26,244 nt of DNA from Malacoplasma sp. (GTDB lineage Bacteria > Bacillota_I > Bacilli_A > Mycoplasmatales > Mycoplasmoidaceae). The notes below the pieces were generated by a model. That model searched no databases and was not told where the DNA came from. It saw only the letters and a list, made by a program, of their open reading frames with translations. How positions within the stretch are numbered: position 1 is the stretch's first letter; every line of letters starts with the position of its first letter. A program made the translations under genes and the position numbers. The DNA is taken from contig JARHZT010000034.1 in NCBI GenBank assembly GCA_029258015.1, positions 1 through 26,244 of the forward strand, read 5' to 3'. Positions 1 to 9,168 of this stretch are shown here, piece after piece.

Positions 1-35
1 TCTAAATCACCATTTTTAACTTCAACTTTTGGCAT
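1..35 (-). CDS. rpsU: Probable ribosomal protein S21, first codons only (cut by window edge)
   Basis: Only the start of this gene is present; it runs off the left edge. The visible residues are MPKVEVKNGDL, which resemble the N-terminus of small-subunit protein S21 in Gram-positive bacteria and Mollicutes. A GGTGAG stretch lies about ten bases before the ATG and may serve as the ribosome binding site. The gene follows sufB on the same strand after about 190 bases, with a TATAAT box in the gap, so it probably has its own promoter. Eleven residues are too few for certainty; another short basic protein is possible. Confidence 0.45.
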   Translation of the reverse strand, partial: MPKVEVKNGDL

Positions 36-92
36 ATAAAACACTCACCCATTTCTAATATTATTTTATTTGTTATATTTACTTTATACTAA

Positions 93-98
93 ATTATA
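93..98 (-). promoter_or_regulatory. Candidate -10 box upstream of the probable rpsU
   Basis: On the minus strand this reads TATAAT, 57 bases before the ATG at 35. No convincing -35 box is seen at the right spacing, and AT content is so high that TATAAT occurs often by chance. The rest of the 36-223 gap is AT-rich, with no gene and no clear terminator for the suf operon. Confidence 0.3.
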
Positions 99-223
99 TT
101 AGCATAATATTTTTATTTTATTTTAAAAAATTTAATAAAAATACAATGTCCTTTTAGAATCATTGGATTTGATTATATACATAAATTGCCAAAATAGTAA
201 TATTTTTTTAATTTATTGATAAA

Positions 224-1621
224 TTATCCAACTGATCCTTCCATATCAAGTTTCACTAATCTGTTAAGTTCAACAGCATATTCCATAGGTAATTCTTTTG
301 AAAATGGTTCTAAGAATCCCATAACAATTAGATATTCAGCTTCTTCTTTACTTATACCTTTATTCATGAAATAGAATAATTGTTCTTCTGAAATATTTGA
401 AACTTTAGCTTCATGTTCCAAGAACGATTGTTTATTTTTAATAATTTCTAATGGAACAGTATCACTTCTTGAGATGCTATCTAAGATTAATGTGTCACAT
501 TCAACTCTTGAGTGACTATTAATAGCATCTTTTTCAATTTTAACTAATCCTCTATATCTAGTATCGCCACCATTAAATGATACAGACTTAGATATAATTC
601 TAGATTTTGTATGTGGTGCTAAATGAATCATTTTAGCTCCAGCATCTTGTAATACATCTTTTGATGCAATTGCTATTGATATACAATCGCTTGATGCATA
701 TTTTCCAGCAAGAATACTTGATGGATATTTCATATTAACACCAGCACCAATATTTCCATCAATTCAAGACATATTACCACTTTCATAAACCATAGCTCTT
801 TTAGTAACTAAGTTTAATACATTCTTACTTCAGTTTTGAATTGTTGTATATTTTAGGTTTGCACCTTTATGAACAAAACATTCAACAACAGCAGCATGTA
901 AGTTATGTTCACTATAAATTGGAGCAGTACATCCTTCAACATAGTGTAATGAAGCACCTTCATCAACAATAATTAATGTTCTTTCAAATTGTCCTGCTGC
1001 TAATCCATTAATTCTAAAATATGCTTGTAATGGTTTATCTAAATGTACATTTTTAGGTACATATATAAAAGATCCACCACTTCAAACTGCAGAATTTAAT
1101 GCAGCATATTTATTATCATCAAATGGCACTAACTTACCAAAATATTTTTTTACTAACTCAGGATATTTGTGAACAGCTGTTTCGATGTTTGTAAAAATAA
1201 CGCCTTTTTCACTTAATTCACTTTCAAGATTTTTATATACAGTTTCAGAATCATATTGAGCTGATATACCATTTAAAAACTTAGCTTCAGCTTCATGAAT
1301 ACCTAATTTTTGAAAAGTATTTTTAATGTATTCTGGAACTTTATCTCAATCATCTTCCATTTTCTTTGATGCTGATGTGTAATATACAATGTCATCAAAA
1401 TCAATAAAAGATAAATCTGGTCCTCAGTTAGGATTTTTCATATCTTTAAACTTGTTAAATGCTTCTAATCTTTTATCAAGCATTCATTGTGGTTCTTCTT
1501 TGATTTGAGAAATTTTTCTAACTACTTCTTCACTTAAACCACGTTCAAATTCGATTATTGGTTTTTCTTTATCACTAAAACCATATTGGTACTCGTGATC
1601 TATTTCTTTTTTATCTATCAT
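224..1621 (-). CDS. sufB: Fe-S cluster assembly scaffold protein SufB
   Basis: A 465-residue protein, the usual length for Gram-positive SufB. SufB is the central subunit of the SufBCD scaffold on which Fe-S clusters are built in the cytosol. The C-terminal part is diagnostic: it has the SWIDGNIG region, RGLVKIEKDA, an EHEAKVSNISEEQLFYF stretch, and it ends in the family-typical PMEYAVELNRLVKLDMEGS. Several Trp codons are UGA, including the one in SWIDGN; read with the standard code the gene would be broken near 734. The ATG at 1619-1621 lies 3 bases after the sufU stop, so it is the last gene of the sufC-D-S-U-B operon. The identification is secure. Confidence 0.96.
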
Positions 1622-1624
1622 AGT

Positions 1625-2065
1625 TTATTTTGCAATTATTTCTTTAATTGCTACAACCCCCACTTTTGCACATTTTATTCTGTTTAATTGTTTTGAGATA
1701 TTTTTAAATATTAATAAGGTATCTAAAAGAGATTCATCATAAGATTGACCTTCAATCATTTTAAAATATTCTTCAATAAGACTATCTGCTTCAGATTTAG
1801 TTTTATTTAGTATCATGCTACAAAATATATCTGTAGATGAAGTACTAATAGCACAACCTATTCCACTAAACTTAGCATCTAATATTTTATTGTTATCATT
1901 TATTTTTAAATGTAACGTTAGATTGTCTATACATGAACTAGACTTGTTGTTAAATGATTCATATCCTTTAACAATCTCAAGATCATCAATCTTGTTATCT
2001 GGTTCTTCATAGTGTTCTAAAATGATTTGTCTACTTCTAGCTTCATCATCATTAAAGTAAGCCAT
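1625..2065 (-). CDS. sufU: SufU-type sulfur acceptor / Fe-S assembly protein
   Basis: A 146-residue protein of the IscU/NifU N-terminal fold, SufU branch. In Firmicutes SufU takes persulfide sulfur from SufS and passes it towards SufBCD. The three conserved cysteines are present: C45 (in SSSCID), C71 (in GIGCAIS) and C132 (in IKCAKVG), together with D47. These match the zinc and sulfur-transfer ligands of the family. The usual glycine after the first cysteine is replaced by isoleucine (C-I-D rather than C-G-D), a small oddity. Its start overlaps the end of sufS by 14 bases, and sufB follows 3 bases after its stop, indicating translational coupling. Confidence 0.93.
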   Translation of the reverse strand: MAYFNDDEARSRQIILEHYEEPDNKIDDLEIVKGYESFNNKSSSCIDNLTLHLKINDNNKILDAKFSGIGCAISTSSTDIFCSMILNKTKSEADSLIEEYFKMIEGQSYDESLLDTLLIFKNISKQLNRIKCAKVGVVAIKEIIAK

Positions 2066-3269
2066 CTAATTCATCTCCTTTCTTATATTCTTTTAAAACA
2101 TGTAACAATTTATCTATATCATTTTTATTTGTATAAAAGTGATAAGATACTCTAATCACATGTTCTTGATTAATAACTTCATTTGCTAATTTAGCACAAG
2201 ATAATCCAGATCTTACTATGATTTTCTTGTTTCCAAGGTGTGATGCAAAGTCTTGACTAAACACACCTTCTTTAACAAATATAGTATTAAATGCATCTAT
2301 ACCTTTATTTAGGATTTTAAATCCTTCTATTTTTTCAAGTTCAATATCAAAATAATGTTTTAGTGAATATATATTCTTTTTTGCTTCTTCTAATTCTTGG
2401 TCTAAGTAGTAATCTAAACTTTCATTTCAACCATATATCCCTAATATATTAGGAGTACCAGCTTCAAACTTTTGAACACCACTTACTAATGTGTAATAAT
2501 TCTTTTTAATTTCAAAATTCATTCCACCCCCAACTAATGAAGGTTTTACTTTTTCTATAAGTTTTTCATTTATATATAATGCACCAATACCAGTTGGTCC
2601 CATCATTTTATGTGCTGAACAACTTACAAAATCAATATTTGAATCTGATAAATCCATTCTATTGTGAGCAAGGTATTGACATGCATCAACACTTACTATA
2701 ATGTTCGGATTAATTTCTTTAATTTTTTTTGCTAATAAATTTGCATCAATGATATTCCCTAATAAATTAGTTTCATTAGCAAATGCAACAACTTTTGTTT
2801 TATCAGATACTAAATTTAAAAATTTGTCTATGTTGTCTGAATAAATATCAATTTCTGCAAAAAGTAATTTTACATTTTTTTTACTTCTCAAATCATATCA
2901 AGGAAGTAAATTTGAAGCATGTTCACCATTAGATAAAATTATTTCATCACCTTCATTTAAAAAAGGTTCTAAATAATCTGCTACTCAATTTAATGAGTAA
3001 GTAGCACCCGGTGTAAATATAATAGAGTCTTTTGTCGTGTTTAAAACCTTAGCAATTTTTCCTCTAGTTTGATCCATCACAATATGAGCTTTATGTGTAA
3101 ACATAGAATCATCATTATGCGGATTTGTTGATACATTATTACAATAATAAACTATTGCATCAACCATTGATTTAGGTTTTAAACTAGTAGCTCCACTATC
3201 TAAATATACATATTCTTGATTGTTTTTAAATCAATCTATATCTTGTCTTATTGAACTCAACTTTTTCAC
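2052..3269 (-). CDS. sufS: Cysteine desulfurase SufS
   Basis: A 405-residue PLP-dependent class II cysteine desulfurase that removes sulfur from cysteine for Fe-S assembly. Features in order: an N-terminal YVYLDSGATS segment; the PLP-lysine motif SCSAHKMMGPTGIGALY; the active-site cysteine in RSGLSCAKLA near the C-terminus. No ATG fits the N-terminus. The chosen start is GTG at 3267-3269, which shares its first base with the sufD stop and lies 9 bases after AGGAGA. An ATG at 3165-3167 would delete the conserved YLDSGATS segment. Internal UGA codons (for example at 2427-2429) encode Trp. The family usually has His before the active cysteine; here it is RSGLSC. Confidence 0.94.
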
Positions 3270-3886
3270 TATTCGATATCTCCTATCTCATTAAAGATTC
3301 TTTCCATCAATTCTTCTTTTTTAGTTTCATCATTAATTTTGTAAAGAATCACATTGAAATAACTTAACAATAATAATTTAATAGCATCATTCTTTTTAAT
3401 ACCTTTATTTTGTAAATAAAATAAATGAGCTAAGTTTAATCTACCAATAGCCAAAGCATGTTTAGCTTTAATATTGTTAGTATTAATAATAAGATTAGGC
3501 TTACCTTTAATTTCAGCTTTATTAGAAAGTAATACACCTCTAATTTTTTGTTCACAGTAATTAGATTTAGAATCATCTTTAATAATTGCTTCTAAAAAGA
3601 AATTTGTTTTTCCTTCTTGTTTGTTTACTCCAAACACTTCACACTTACTAACTGATGAATCACCATTGTGATAAACTTTCACATTATAAGTTTTTTCATA
3701 ATCATTTTGGTTTAATGAAGAAATAACTAAATGAAAATCACAATTACTTTCTAAATGAATTTTTATATCAACATCAACAGAGTCTTTCATAGTATCAATA
3801 ATTAAAAGTTCTGATGTTTGATTATCTTTTAATGATATTTCTGTATTATAGTTTTTATCATCCAAAAAAAATACTTCTTTATTCAT
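3269..3886 (-). CDS. sufD: Short Fe-S assembly protein SufD
   Basis: A 205-residue protein placed between sufC and sufS, exactly where sufD belongs. SufD pairs with SufB and SufC to form the assembly scaffold. The C-terminal half shows the SufB/SufD core pattern: a run of beta-strand-like repeats, then PNLIINTNNIKAKHALAIGR with the conserved histidine, then an LFYLQNKGIKKNDA helix. Full-length SufD in Bacillus is roughly twice as long, so the N-terminal helical part and much of the beta-helix are missing. The reading frame is clean, with good start and stop overlaps on both sides, so this looks like a reduced functional form rather than a broken gene. The ATG overlaps the sufC stop by one base. 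Confidence 0.85.
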   Translation of the reverse strand: MNKEVFFLDDKNYNTEISLKDNQTSELLIIDTMKDSVDVDIKIHLESNCDFHLVISSLNQNDYEKTYNVKVYHNGDSSVSKCEVFGVNKQEGKTNFFLEAIIKDDSKSNYCEQKIRGVLLSNKAEIKGKPNLIINTNNIKAKHALAIGRLNLAHLFYLQNKGIKKNDAIKLLLLSYFNVILYKINDETKKEELMERIFNEIGDIE

Positions 3887-4635
3887 TATTTACCCTCACT
3901 TAGAGCCTTAATTCAGTTGTATCCTTCTTGATTAATTCTTTCATATATTTCTAATCCACCACTTATAGCAATTTTTCCATCTAAAATAACATAAACTTTG
4001 TTTGGAATAATTTTCTTAAATAAGTTATCATGGTGAGAAACTATAATTAAAGCTTTGTCTTCGCTTTTTCAAGCATTAATTTGTTCTACAACCATTTTTA
4101 ATGAATCTATATCTAATCCAGAGTCAATTTCATCTAATAAAACAAAATCTGGTTTAATAACTTTCATTTGAAGAATTTCACATTTTTTCTTCTCACCACC
4201 AGAAAAACCATAATTAATAAATCTATTAAGATATTCTCTATCCAATTTCATTTCTTTTAAGTTTTTTTCAAATACTGGGTAGTATTGTTCAATTCTTAAT
4301 TTGTCATCACTTCTAGCTTTTAAAACAGCTTTTAAAAAATCTAACATTGTAACACCTGGAATTTCTTCTGAGTGTTGAGGTGCTAAAAATAATCCTTTTC
4401 TAGCTATTTCATCAGTTTCTAATTCAGCAGTATCTTCACCATCAACTAAGATTTCACCATCAGTTATTTCTGTATTGTAATGGTGCATAATTGATTTTAA
4501 TAGTGTTGATTTACCATGACCATTTGGTCCTAATAATGCTACAACTTCTCCTTTTTTTACTTCTAAATCGATTCCTTTTAAAATCTCTTTGTCATTAATT
4601 GATACATGTAAATTTTTTATACTAAGTTTTTCCAT
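3886..4635 (-). CDS. sufC: Fe-S assembly ATPase SufC
   Basis: A 249-residue ABC-type ATPase that powers conformational change in the SufBCD scaffold; it is soluble, not a transporter. Motifs seen: Walker A GPNGHGKST, the SufC-type signature FSGGEKKK (SGGE rather than SGGQ), and Walker B FVLLDEIDSGLD. The C-terminus continues through a UGA Trp codon at 4069-4071 into VSHHDN, the switch histidine region. AAAGGAA precedes the ATG at a normal distance. It is the first gene of the suf operon, and a stable hairpin lies 28 bases upstream of its start. Confidence 0.96.
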
Positions 4636-4662
4636 TCTAATTCCTTTGCCAAAATTTAAAAT

Positions 4663-4694
4663 AAAAATGATGTATACAGAAATACATCATTTTT
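4663..4694 (-). terminator. Hairpin after groEL, also in the sufC leader
   Basis: A perfect 13-base inverted repeat (4663-4675 and 4682-4694) with a 6-base loop. Read on the minus strand the second arm ends in TTTTT followed by ATTTT, so it fits an intrinsic terminator for groES-groEL. It ends only 27 bases before the sufC start codon, so a suf transcript starting from the TATAAT at 4707-4712 would have to pass through it. Confidence 0.8.
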
Positions 4695-4706
4695 GTATAT
4701 TAAATT

Positions 4707-4712
4707 ATTATA
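4707..4712 (-). promoter_or_regulatory. Candidate -10 box for the suf operon
   Basis: Reads TATAAT on the minus strand, between the groEL stop and the hairpin in front of sufC. No good -35 is seen at 17 bases; a TTGATA at 4719-4724 is too close. If used, transcription would begin just before the hairpin. Confidence 0.3.
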
Positions 4713-4745
4713 AACTTTTATCAATTAAAAAGAATAATAATTTTT

Positions 4746-6374
4746 TTAGATAATCTCACTCATATTAGGCATCATATTGCTGTTATCTTTTTCATCTTCT
4801 TTTTTCTCATATATAACAGCTTCTGTAGTTAATAACATACCAGCAATTGAGACAGCATTTTGTAATGCTACTCTTGTAACTTTAACTGGATCTATAATCC
4901 CTTCTTGGTACATATCTACATATTTTCCTGTGGCTGCATTAAATCCTATATTATGATTATCTGCTTTCTCTATTTCATTAATAACTACACCAGAGTTATA
5001 TCCAGCATTTGTAGATATTTGAGTGATTGGAGATAGGATTGATTTCAATACTATCTCGCCACCTATTTTTTCATCATCAACTAAATCACTTATATCTATA
5101 TTTTTAATAGCATGAATAAGTGCTGCGCCACCACCAATAATGATTCCTTCTTGTACTGCTGCTTTAGTTGCAGATAAAGCATCATCTACTCTATCTTTTT
5201 TTTCTTTCATTTCAACTTCTGAAATAGCACCTACTTTAATTAATCCAACACCAGTTGTTAGTTTAGCTAATCTTTGCTGTAATTTTTCTTTATCGTAATT
5301 ATCATTACAATTTGCTATTTCATTTTTAAGAAGTTCTATTCTATTTTGAACTTCACTTTCATTTCCTTTGCCTTTTAAAATAGTTGTTGAATCTTTTTCA
5401 ATTAATATAGTTTCACAACTTCCTAAACACTGTATGCTTACATTTTCAAATGTACTTCCAAATTCATCACTAATAAATTCTCCACCAGTTAATATAGCAA
5501 TATCTTCTAAAACTTTTTTTCTATTATCACCAAACTCTGGAGCTTTAATAGCAACAACGTTTAATATTCCTCTCATCTTGTTTACAACAAGAGTTGTTAG
5601 TGCTTCACCTTCAAGGTCATCTGCAATAATTAATAATGGTTTGCTTGTTTTCATTAATTCTTCTAATAATGGAAGAATCTCTTTAATAGAAGTTATTTTT
5701 TTATCAGTAATTAAAATGAATGGATTATCTAATTTAACATTCATTTTATTATTATCAGTAACAAAATAAGGAGATAAATAACCTCTATCAAATTGCATAC
5801 CTTCAACTATTGAAAGTTCGTCATTAAAACCTTTAGCTTCTTCAACAGTTATTACACCATCATTACCAACTTTTTCCATTGCATTAGCAATTAATAATCC
5901 AATGTTTTTATCTGAATTTGCAGATATAGTAGCAACTTGGATTATTTCATCTTTACTATTTATTTTTTTACTCATTTTTTTAAGTTGTTCTACTATTAAA
6001 ACTACTGCTTTATCCATTCCTCTTTTTACTTCAATAGGATTAGCACCAGCAATTATATGTCTTAAACCTTCTTTAAAGATTCCATATGCCAATACTGTTG
6101 CAGTAGTTGTACCATCACCTGCTTCTTCACCAGTTTTATTAGCAACATCTTTTACAAGTTGTGCACCTATATTTTCAATAGGACAAGCTAATTCAACTTC
6201 TTTAGCAACAGATACACCATCTTTTGTAATAACTGGTGTACCATATGATTTTTGAATTAAAACATTTCTTCCTTTTGGTCCCATTGTAACTTTAACAGCA
6301 TCAAATAATTGTTTAACACCACTAAATAATTTGTTTCTTGCATTATCTGAGTATTTAATATCTTTAACAGCCAT
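4746..6374 (-). CDS. groEL: Chaperonin GroEL (Hsp60)
   Basis: A 542-residue group I chaperonin subunit, normal length, which forms the double-ring ATP-driven folding cage with GroES. It has the N-terminal MAVKDIKYSDNAR start, the nucleotide-binding GPKGRNV and GDGTTTATVLA motifs, and the equatorial-domain ending IAGMLLTTEAVI. The C-terminal tail is DNSNMMPNMSEII and lacks the Gly-Gly-Met repeats common in other bacteria. GAGG precedes the ATG, which lies 9 bases after groES. GroEL is present in only some Mollicutes. The plus-strand open frames inside this gene are antisense shadows. Confidence 0.98.
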   Translation of the reverse strand: MAVKDIKYSDNARNKLFSGVKQLFDAVKVTMGPKGRNVLIQKSYGTPVITKDGVSVAKEVELACPIENIGAQLVKDVANKTGEEAGDGTTTATVLAYGIFKEGLRHIIAGANPIEVKRGMDKAVVLIVEQLKKMSKKINSKDEIIQVATISANSDKNIGLLIANAMEKVGNDGVITVEEAKGFNDELSIVEGMQFDRGYLSPYFVTDNNKMNVKLDNPFILITDKKITSIKEILPLLEELMKTSKPLLIIADDLEGEALTTLVVNKMRGILNVVAIKAPEFGDNRKKVLEDIAILTGGEFISDEFGSTFENVSIQCLGSCETILIEKDSTTILKGKGNESEVQNRIELLKNEIANCNDNYDKEKLQQRLAKLTTGVGLIKVGAISEVEMKEKKDRVDDALSATKAAVQEGIIIGGGAALIHAIKNIDISDLVDDEKIGGEIVLKSILSPITQISTNAGYNSGVVINEIEKADNHNIGFNAATGKYVDMYQEGIIDPVKVTRVALQNAVSIAGMLLTTEAVIYEKKEDEKDNSNMMPNMSEII

Positions 6375-6383
6375 ATAAAACCT

Positions 6384-6656
6384 CTATATTTCAATTCCTA
6401 AAATATCATCAACATTTACTACTAAAAATTTTTTATTATTTATTTGAATTTCATGCACTTTATATTCTTGAAAATAAATAATTCTATCTAGTGATAAATC
6501 TTGATATTTTTGCTTAACATCTTCACTAATAGCTACAATCTTTCCCATAGTAGGTTTTTCATTTTCATTTGTAGAAATTAATATACCAGATCTTGTAGTT
6601 GTTTCTGGTTTACTTCTTTCTACTAAGATTCGATTTCCCATAGGTTTAAATCCCAT
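6384..6656 (-). CDS. groES: Co-chaperonin GroES (Hsp10)
   Basis: A 90-residue protein, close to the family length of about 95, forming the heptameric lid of the GroEL cage. It begins FKPMGNRILVER, has the mobile-loop region ETTTRSGILIST, and ends VVNVDDILGIEI. A strong AAAGGAG lies before the ATG. It is the first gene of the groES-groEL operon. A promoter is visible just upstream, but there is no CIRCE inverted repeat (TTAGCACTC-N9-GAGTGCTAA), the HrcA operator often found at this locus. Confidence 0.96.
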   Translation of the reverse strand: MGFKPMGNRILVERSKPETTTRSGILISTNENEKPTMGKIVAISEDVKQKYQDLSLDRIIYFQEYKVHEIQINNKKFLVVNVDDILGIEI

Positions 6657-6687
6657 AAAATCTCCTTTAAAAATTTCAAATTATAAT

Positions 6688-6717
6688 ATTATAAGTATTC
6701 TTAAATATTATTGTTAA
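6688..6717 (-). promoter_or_regulatory. Promoter for groES-groEL, inside the end of metK
   Basis: On the minus strand: TTAACA (6712-6717), an 18-base spacer, then TATAAT (6688-6693). This matches the vegetative sigma-factor consensus in 11 of 12 positions. The -35 lies in the last codons of metK and the spacer spans its stop. No terminator separates metK from groES, so read-through from metK is also possible. Confidence 0.55.
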
Positions 6718-7843
6718 TAAAATTTTTAAGTTCTTCTACTTTATCTAATTTTTCTCATGGTAAATTTAAATCATTTCTACCAAAATGACCATAAGTAGCT
6801 AATGGTAAATATATTGGAGAGAACATATTAAACTTATTTAATATACTTCTAAGTGAGAAATCAAACACACTTTCAACTGCATTATATATTTGAGACAAAG
6901 GTACTTTTTCAGTATTAAATGTATCTATATATATACTTATGTTTCTTTCAACACCAATAGCAAAACTTAATTGAATTTCACACATATCTGCTAATTCTGC
7001 TGCAACTATATTTTTAGCTAAATATCTTGCAAAATAAGCACCACTTCTATCTACTTTAGTACCATCTTTACCACTAAAAGCTCCACCACCATGTTTAGCA
7101 ATTCCACCATATGTATCAACCATTAGTTTTCTTCCAGTTAATCCTGTATCACCAATTGGACCACCTATTACAAAACTTCCTGATGGATTTATATATTTAT
7201 TAAAATCTTTGTTCATGTTGTAACCACTTACAACTGTATCTATAACAAAGTTACAAAATTCTTTAACTTGTTCTTGAGTAATATAATCAGCATGTTGTAC
7301 ACTCATAACAATTGTTTCTATTCTTAAGTTTGATGGATCAGAATAATCAATACTTACTTGTGATTTCATATCTGATTTTATGTAATCTATATTTTTTTCT
7401 CTTCTTATTCTTTCACATAATCTAACAAGATCATGAGCCATATTAATTGTTAATGGTAAATAGTTTGAAGTTTCATTAGTTGCATATCCATAAACAATAC
7501 CTTGATCACCAGCTCCAAGAGTTTGACCATCTTCTTTGTTTACAGCATTAAAAATTTCACTAGACTGTGAGTTTACATTTGAAATAATTGTAAAATCAGA
7601 TTCTTTATATCCAAGCGGCATTAATATATTTCAAGCACATTTTACAACATCAACATATCCCTTAGTTGTAATCTCTCCACCTATAACAATTAATCTATTA
7701 GCAGCAAAAACTTCACAAGCTACTTTTGAATCTTTATCTTGTCTTAAACATTCATCTAAAACACAATCTGAAATTTGGTCACAAATCTTATCTGGATGAC
7801 CTGCGCCTACAGATTCACTAGTTAAAATCTTTTTAATATCCAT
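6701..7843 (-). CDS. metK: S-adenosylmethionine synthetase
   Basis: A 380-residue enzyme that makes S-adenosylmethionine from methionine and ATP, supplying methyl groups for RNA and DNA methylation. Key motifs: GHPDKICDQISD near the N-terminus, the hexapeptide GAGDQG, and the glycine-rich P-loop-like GGGAFSGKD. The protein is continuous only with UGA as Trp, at the junction near 7628 (AWNILMPLG) and at 6755-6757 (LPWEKL), after which it ends 18 codons later. AAAAAAGGA precedes the ATG. I see no recognisable SAM riboswitch in the short leader; the 177-base gap upstream is shared with a divergent plus-strand gene. Confidence 0.96.
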
Positions 7844-7951
7844 TTATAATCCTTTTTTAAATCAAATATATATTTTAATAAAAATAATTACAGAATTAAA
7901 TAAAAATAAAACAAAACAGAAAAAATAATATTTTAAAAACTATCTCACTTG

Positions 7952-7980
7952 TAGAGTCTTTTATTTTCATACTATATAAT
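7952..7980 (+). promoter_or_regulatory. Candidate promoter for the plus-strand genes starting at 8021
   Basis: TATAAT at 7975-7980, with a weak -35-like TAGAGT at 7952-7957, spaced 17 bases. The predicted RNA would start about 35 bases before the ATG at 8021, where GGAG sits 10 bases ahead of the start. The remaining 7844-7951 is A-rich, with no gene seen. Confidence 0.42.
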
Positions 7981-8020
7981 TAGATATATAAATAGCAATA
8001 AAATATGGAGCATTGTTAGT

Positions 8021-8428
8021 ATGTCAGATGAAAGAAACTGAGATTATGTTGGGTTAGCTGATGAGCACTCAATTAATAATTCAAAAAAAACTATTAAATT
8101 ATTTGAAAGATCTATTTCTAATGCACAAGAAAGAAATGAATCTTCATATGTAAAAATAGCTGAATGACAAAAAGAGTTTGATGAAAAAAATGAAGAGTTT
8201 TTTAATATAAATGGAATTTATTTTGATGAAGCACAGGAATATATTGACAGATCAAATAATCCAGATGAAGAATTTAATTTAGAATCTTTTAATGTTCTTA
8301 AGGATTTAAGAGACAAAATTAATGGTGAAAAATTCTTTGTTAATCAAAGAGAAAAACAAATTGAAAAAAACATCAAAGTAATTGAAAATATATTAACTTG
8401 AATAGAAGCACAAGAACAAAATAAATAA
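8021..8428 (+). CDS. Hypothetical charged protein, 135 residues
   Basis: I do not recognise this gene. The start is ATG with GGAG 10 bases upstream. The protein, starting MSDERNWDYVGLADEH, is soluble, rich in Lys, Glu and Asn, and looks mainly helical, with long stretches that could form a coiled coil. No signal peptide or membrane segment is seen. Three Trp codons are UGA, so standard-code gene calling would miss it. It is followed after 2 bases by another charged protein gene, so the two are probably co-translated. Base use matches its neighbours. Its function is unknown; a structural or adaptor role would fit the composition, but that is a guess. Confidence 0.75.
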
Positions 8429-8430
8429 TT

Positions 8431-9123
8431 ATGAAAAAAAACAATAATTACACATTAGAAGAATTTAGAAAAAAAATTGAGAGTTTGGGAACTAAGTTAT
8501 CAAAACAAGAAAAAGAAAAGGATTTGAAAGAAAAAGAAATTCAAAACTTTTTAAATAAAGCTAAAGAAAATCAAATAATAGAAAAATTCTTATACAAAGC
8601 AAATGCTTTTTCTAGTAAAGATAGTGATTTTTTTTCTACGGTAAAAGATGAAAAAACTGAAAAACTTATATTTGATATCAATAATATGGAATATTACGAT
8701 GAAGACTTAGATATAGTTTCAGAAGTTTCATTATTTAATGAAGAAAAACCAAAAGATTTTATAGATAAAGATAAATTACTTAAGTTTAAAAATAAAAATA
8801 ATTTTATCAATAACTTAAACATTGATAAAACAACAAGTTTTTCACTAGTTGATGAAAGCACAAAAAAAGATAATAGTGATTTAGTTTTAACTAAAGAAGA
8901 AGTTGAAAATATTAAATGTAAAAATCTAACTATTTCTAATGATTACGAAATTATTGAAAAACAAAGTTTAACTCAAAATTTAACTGATGATTATATTAAT
9001 AATGTAGATGATGATATATGAATACCATCAGAAAATGATAAATCACAACAAATAAAAAACCAAAAAGAAGAAAATACTAAAAAAGAAATAAATATTTTAG
9101 ATTTAATTTATAAAAAGGTATAA
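8431..9123 (+). CDS. Hypothetical coiled-coil/disordered protein, 230 residues
   Basis: I do not recognise this gene. It starts 2 bases after the preceding gene with no clear ribosome binding site of its own, which suggests translational coupling. Residues 1-60 are a dense Lys/Glu segment likely to form a coiled coil (KQEKEKDLKEKEIQNF). The rest is acidic, Asn-rich and probably disordered, ending in a short hydrophobic-charged tail (ILDLIYKKV). A UGA Trp codon at 9019-9021 extends it by 34 residues. No membrane segment is seen. It precedes an ECF S-component gene by 45 bases, but this gives no clear hint of function. Confidence 0.75.
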
Positions 9124-9168
9124 TATTCTTATATTTTGTATATAAAATTTAAATAATTGGTTTTATAT

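Noticed and set aside
210..225. AT-only 7-base hairpin at the sufB stop as a terminator
   Set aside because: The stem has only A-T pairs, and the minus strand continues into an A run rather than a T run.
2052..3269. sufS seen as three broken fragments (possible pseudogene)
   Set aside because: The breaks are all UGA codons at tryptophan positions; with code 4 the gene is intact with catalytic Lys and Cys.
5368..6255. Two plus-strand open frames (5368-5769 and 5902-6255) opposite groEL
   Set aside because: They are antisense to a certain groEL gene, lack ribosome binding sites, and their composition mirrors the complementary strand.
7844..8020. Possible RNA gene or SAM riboswitch in the metK divergent gap
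   Set aside because: No tRNA-like cloverleaf or conserved SAM-riboswitch stems could be found; the region is simple A-rich sequence with promoter-like boxes.
8056..8075. GAGCACTC-like sequence resembling half of a CIRCE element
   Set aside because: It lies inside a plus-strand coding region, has no matching second arm, and is far from groES.
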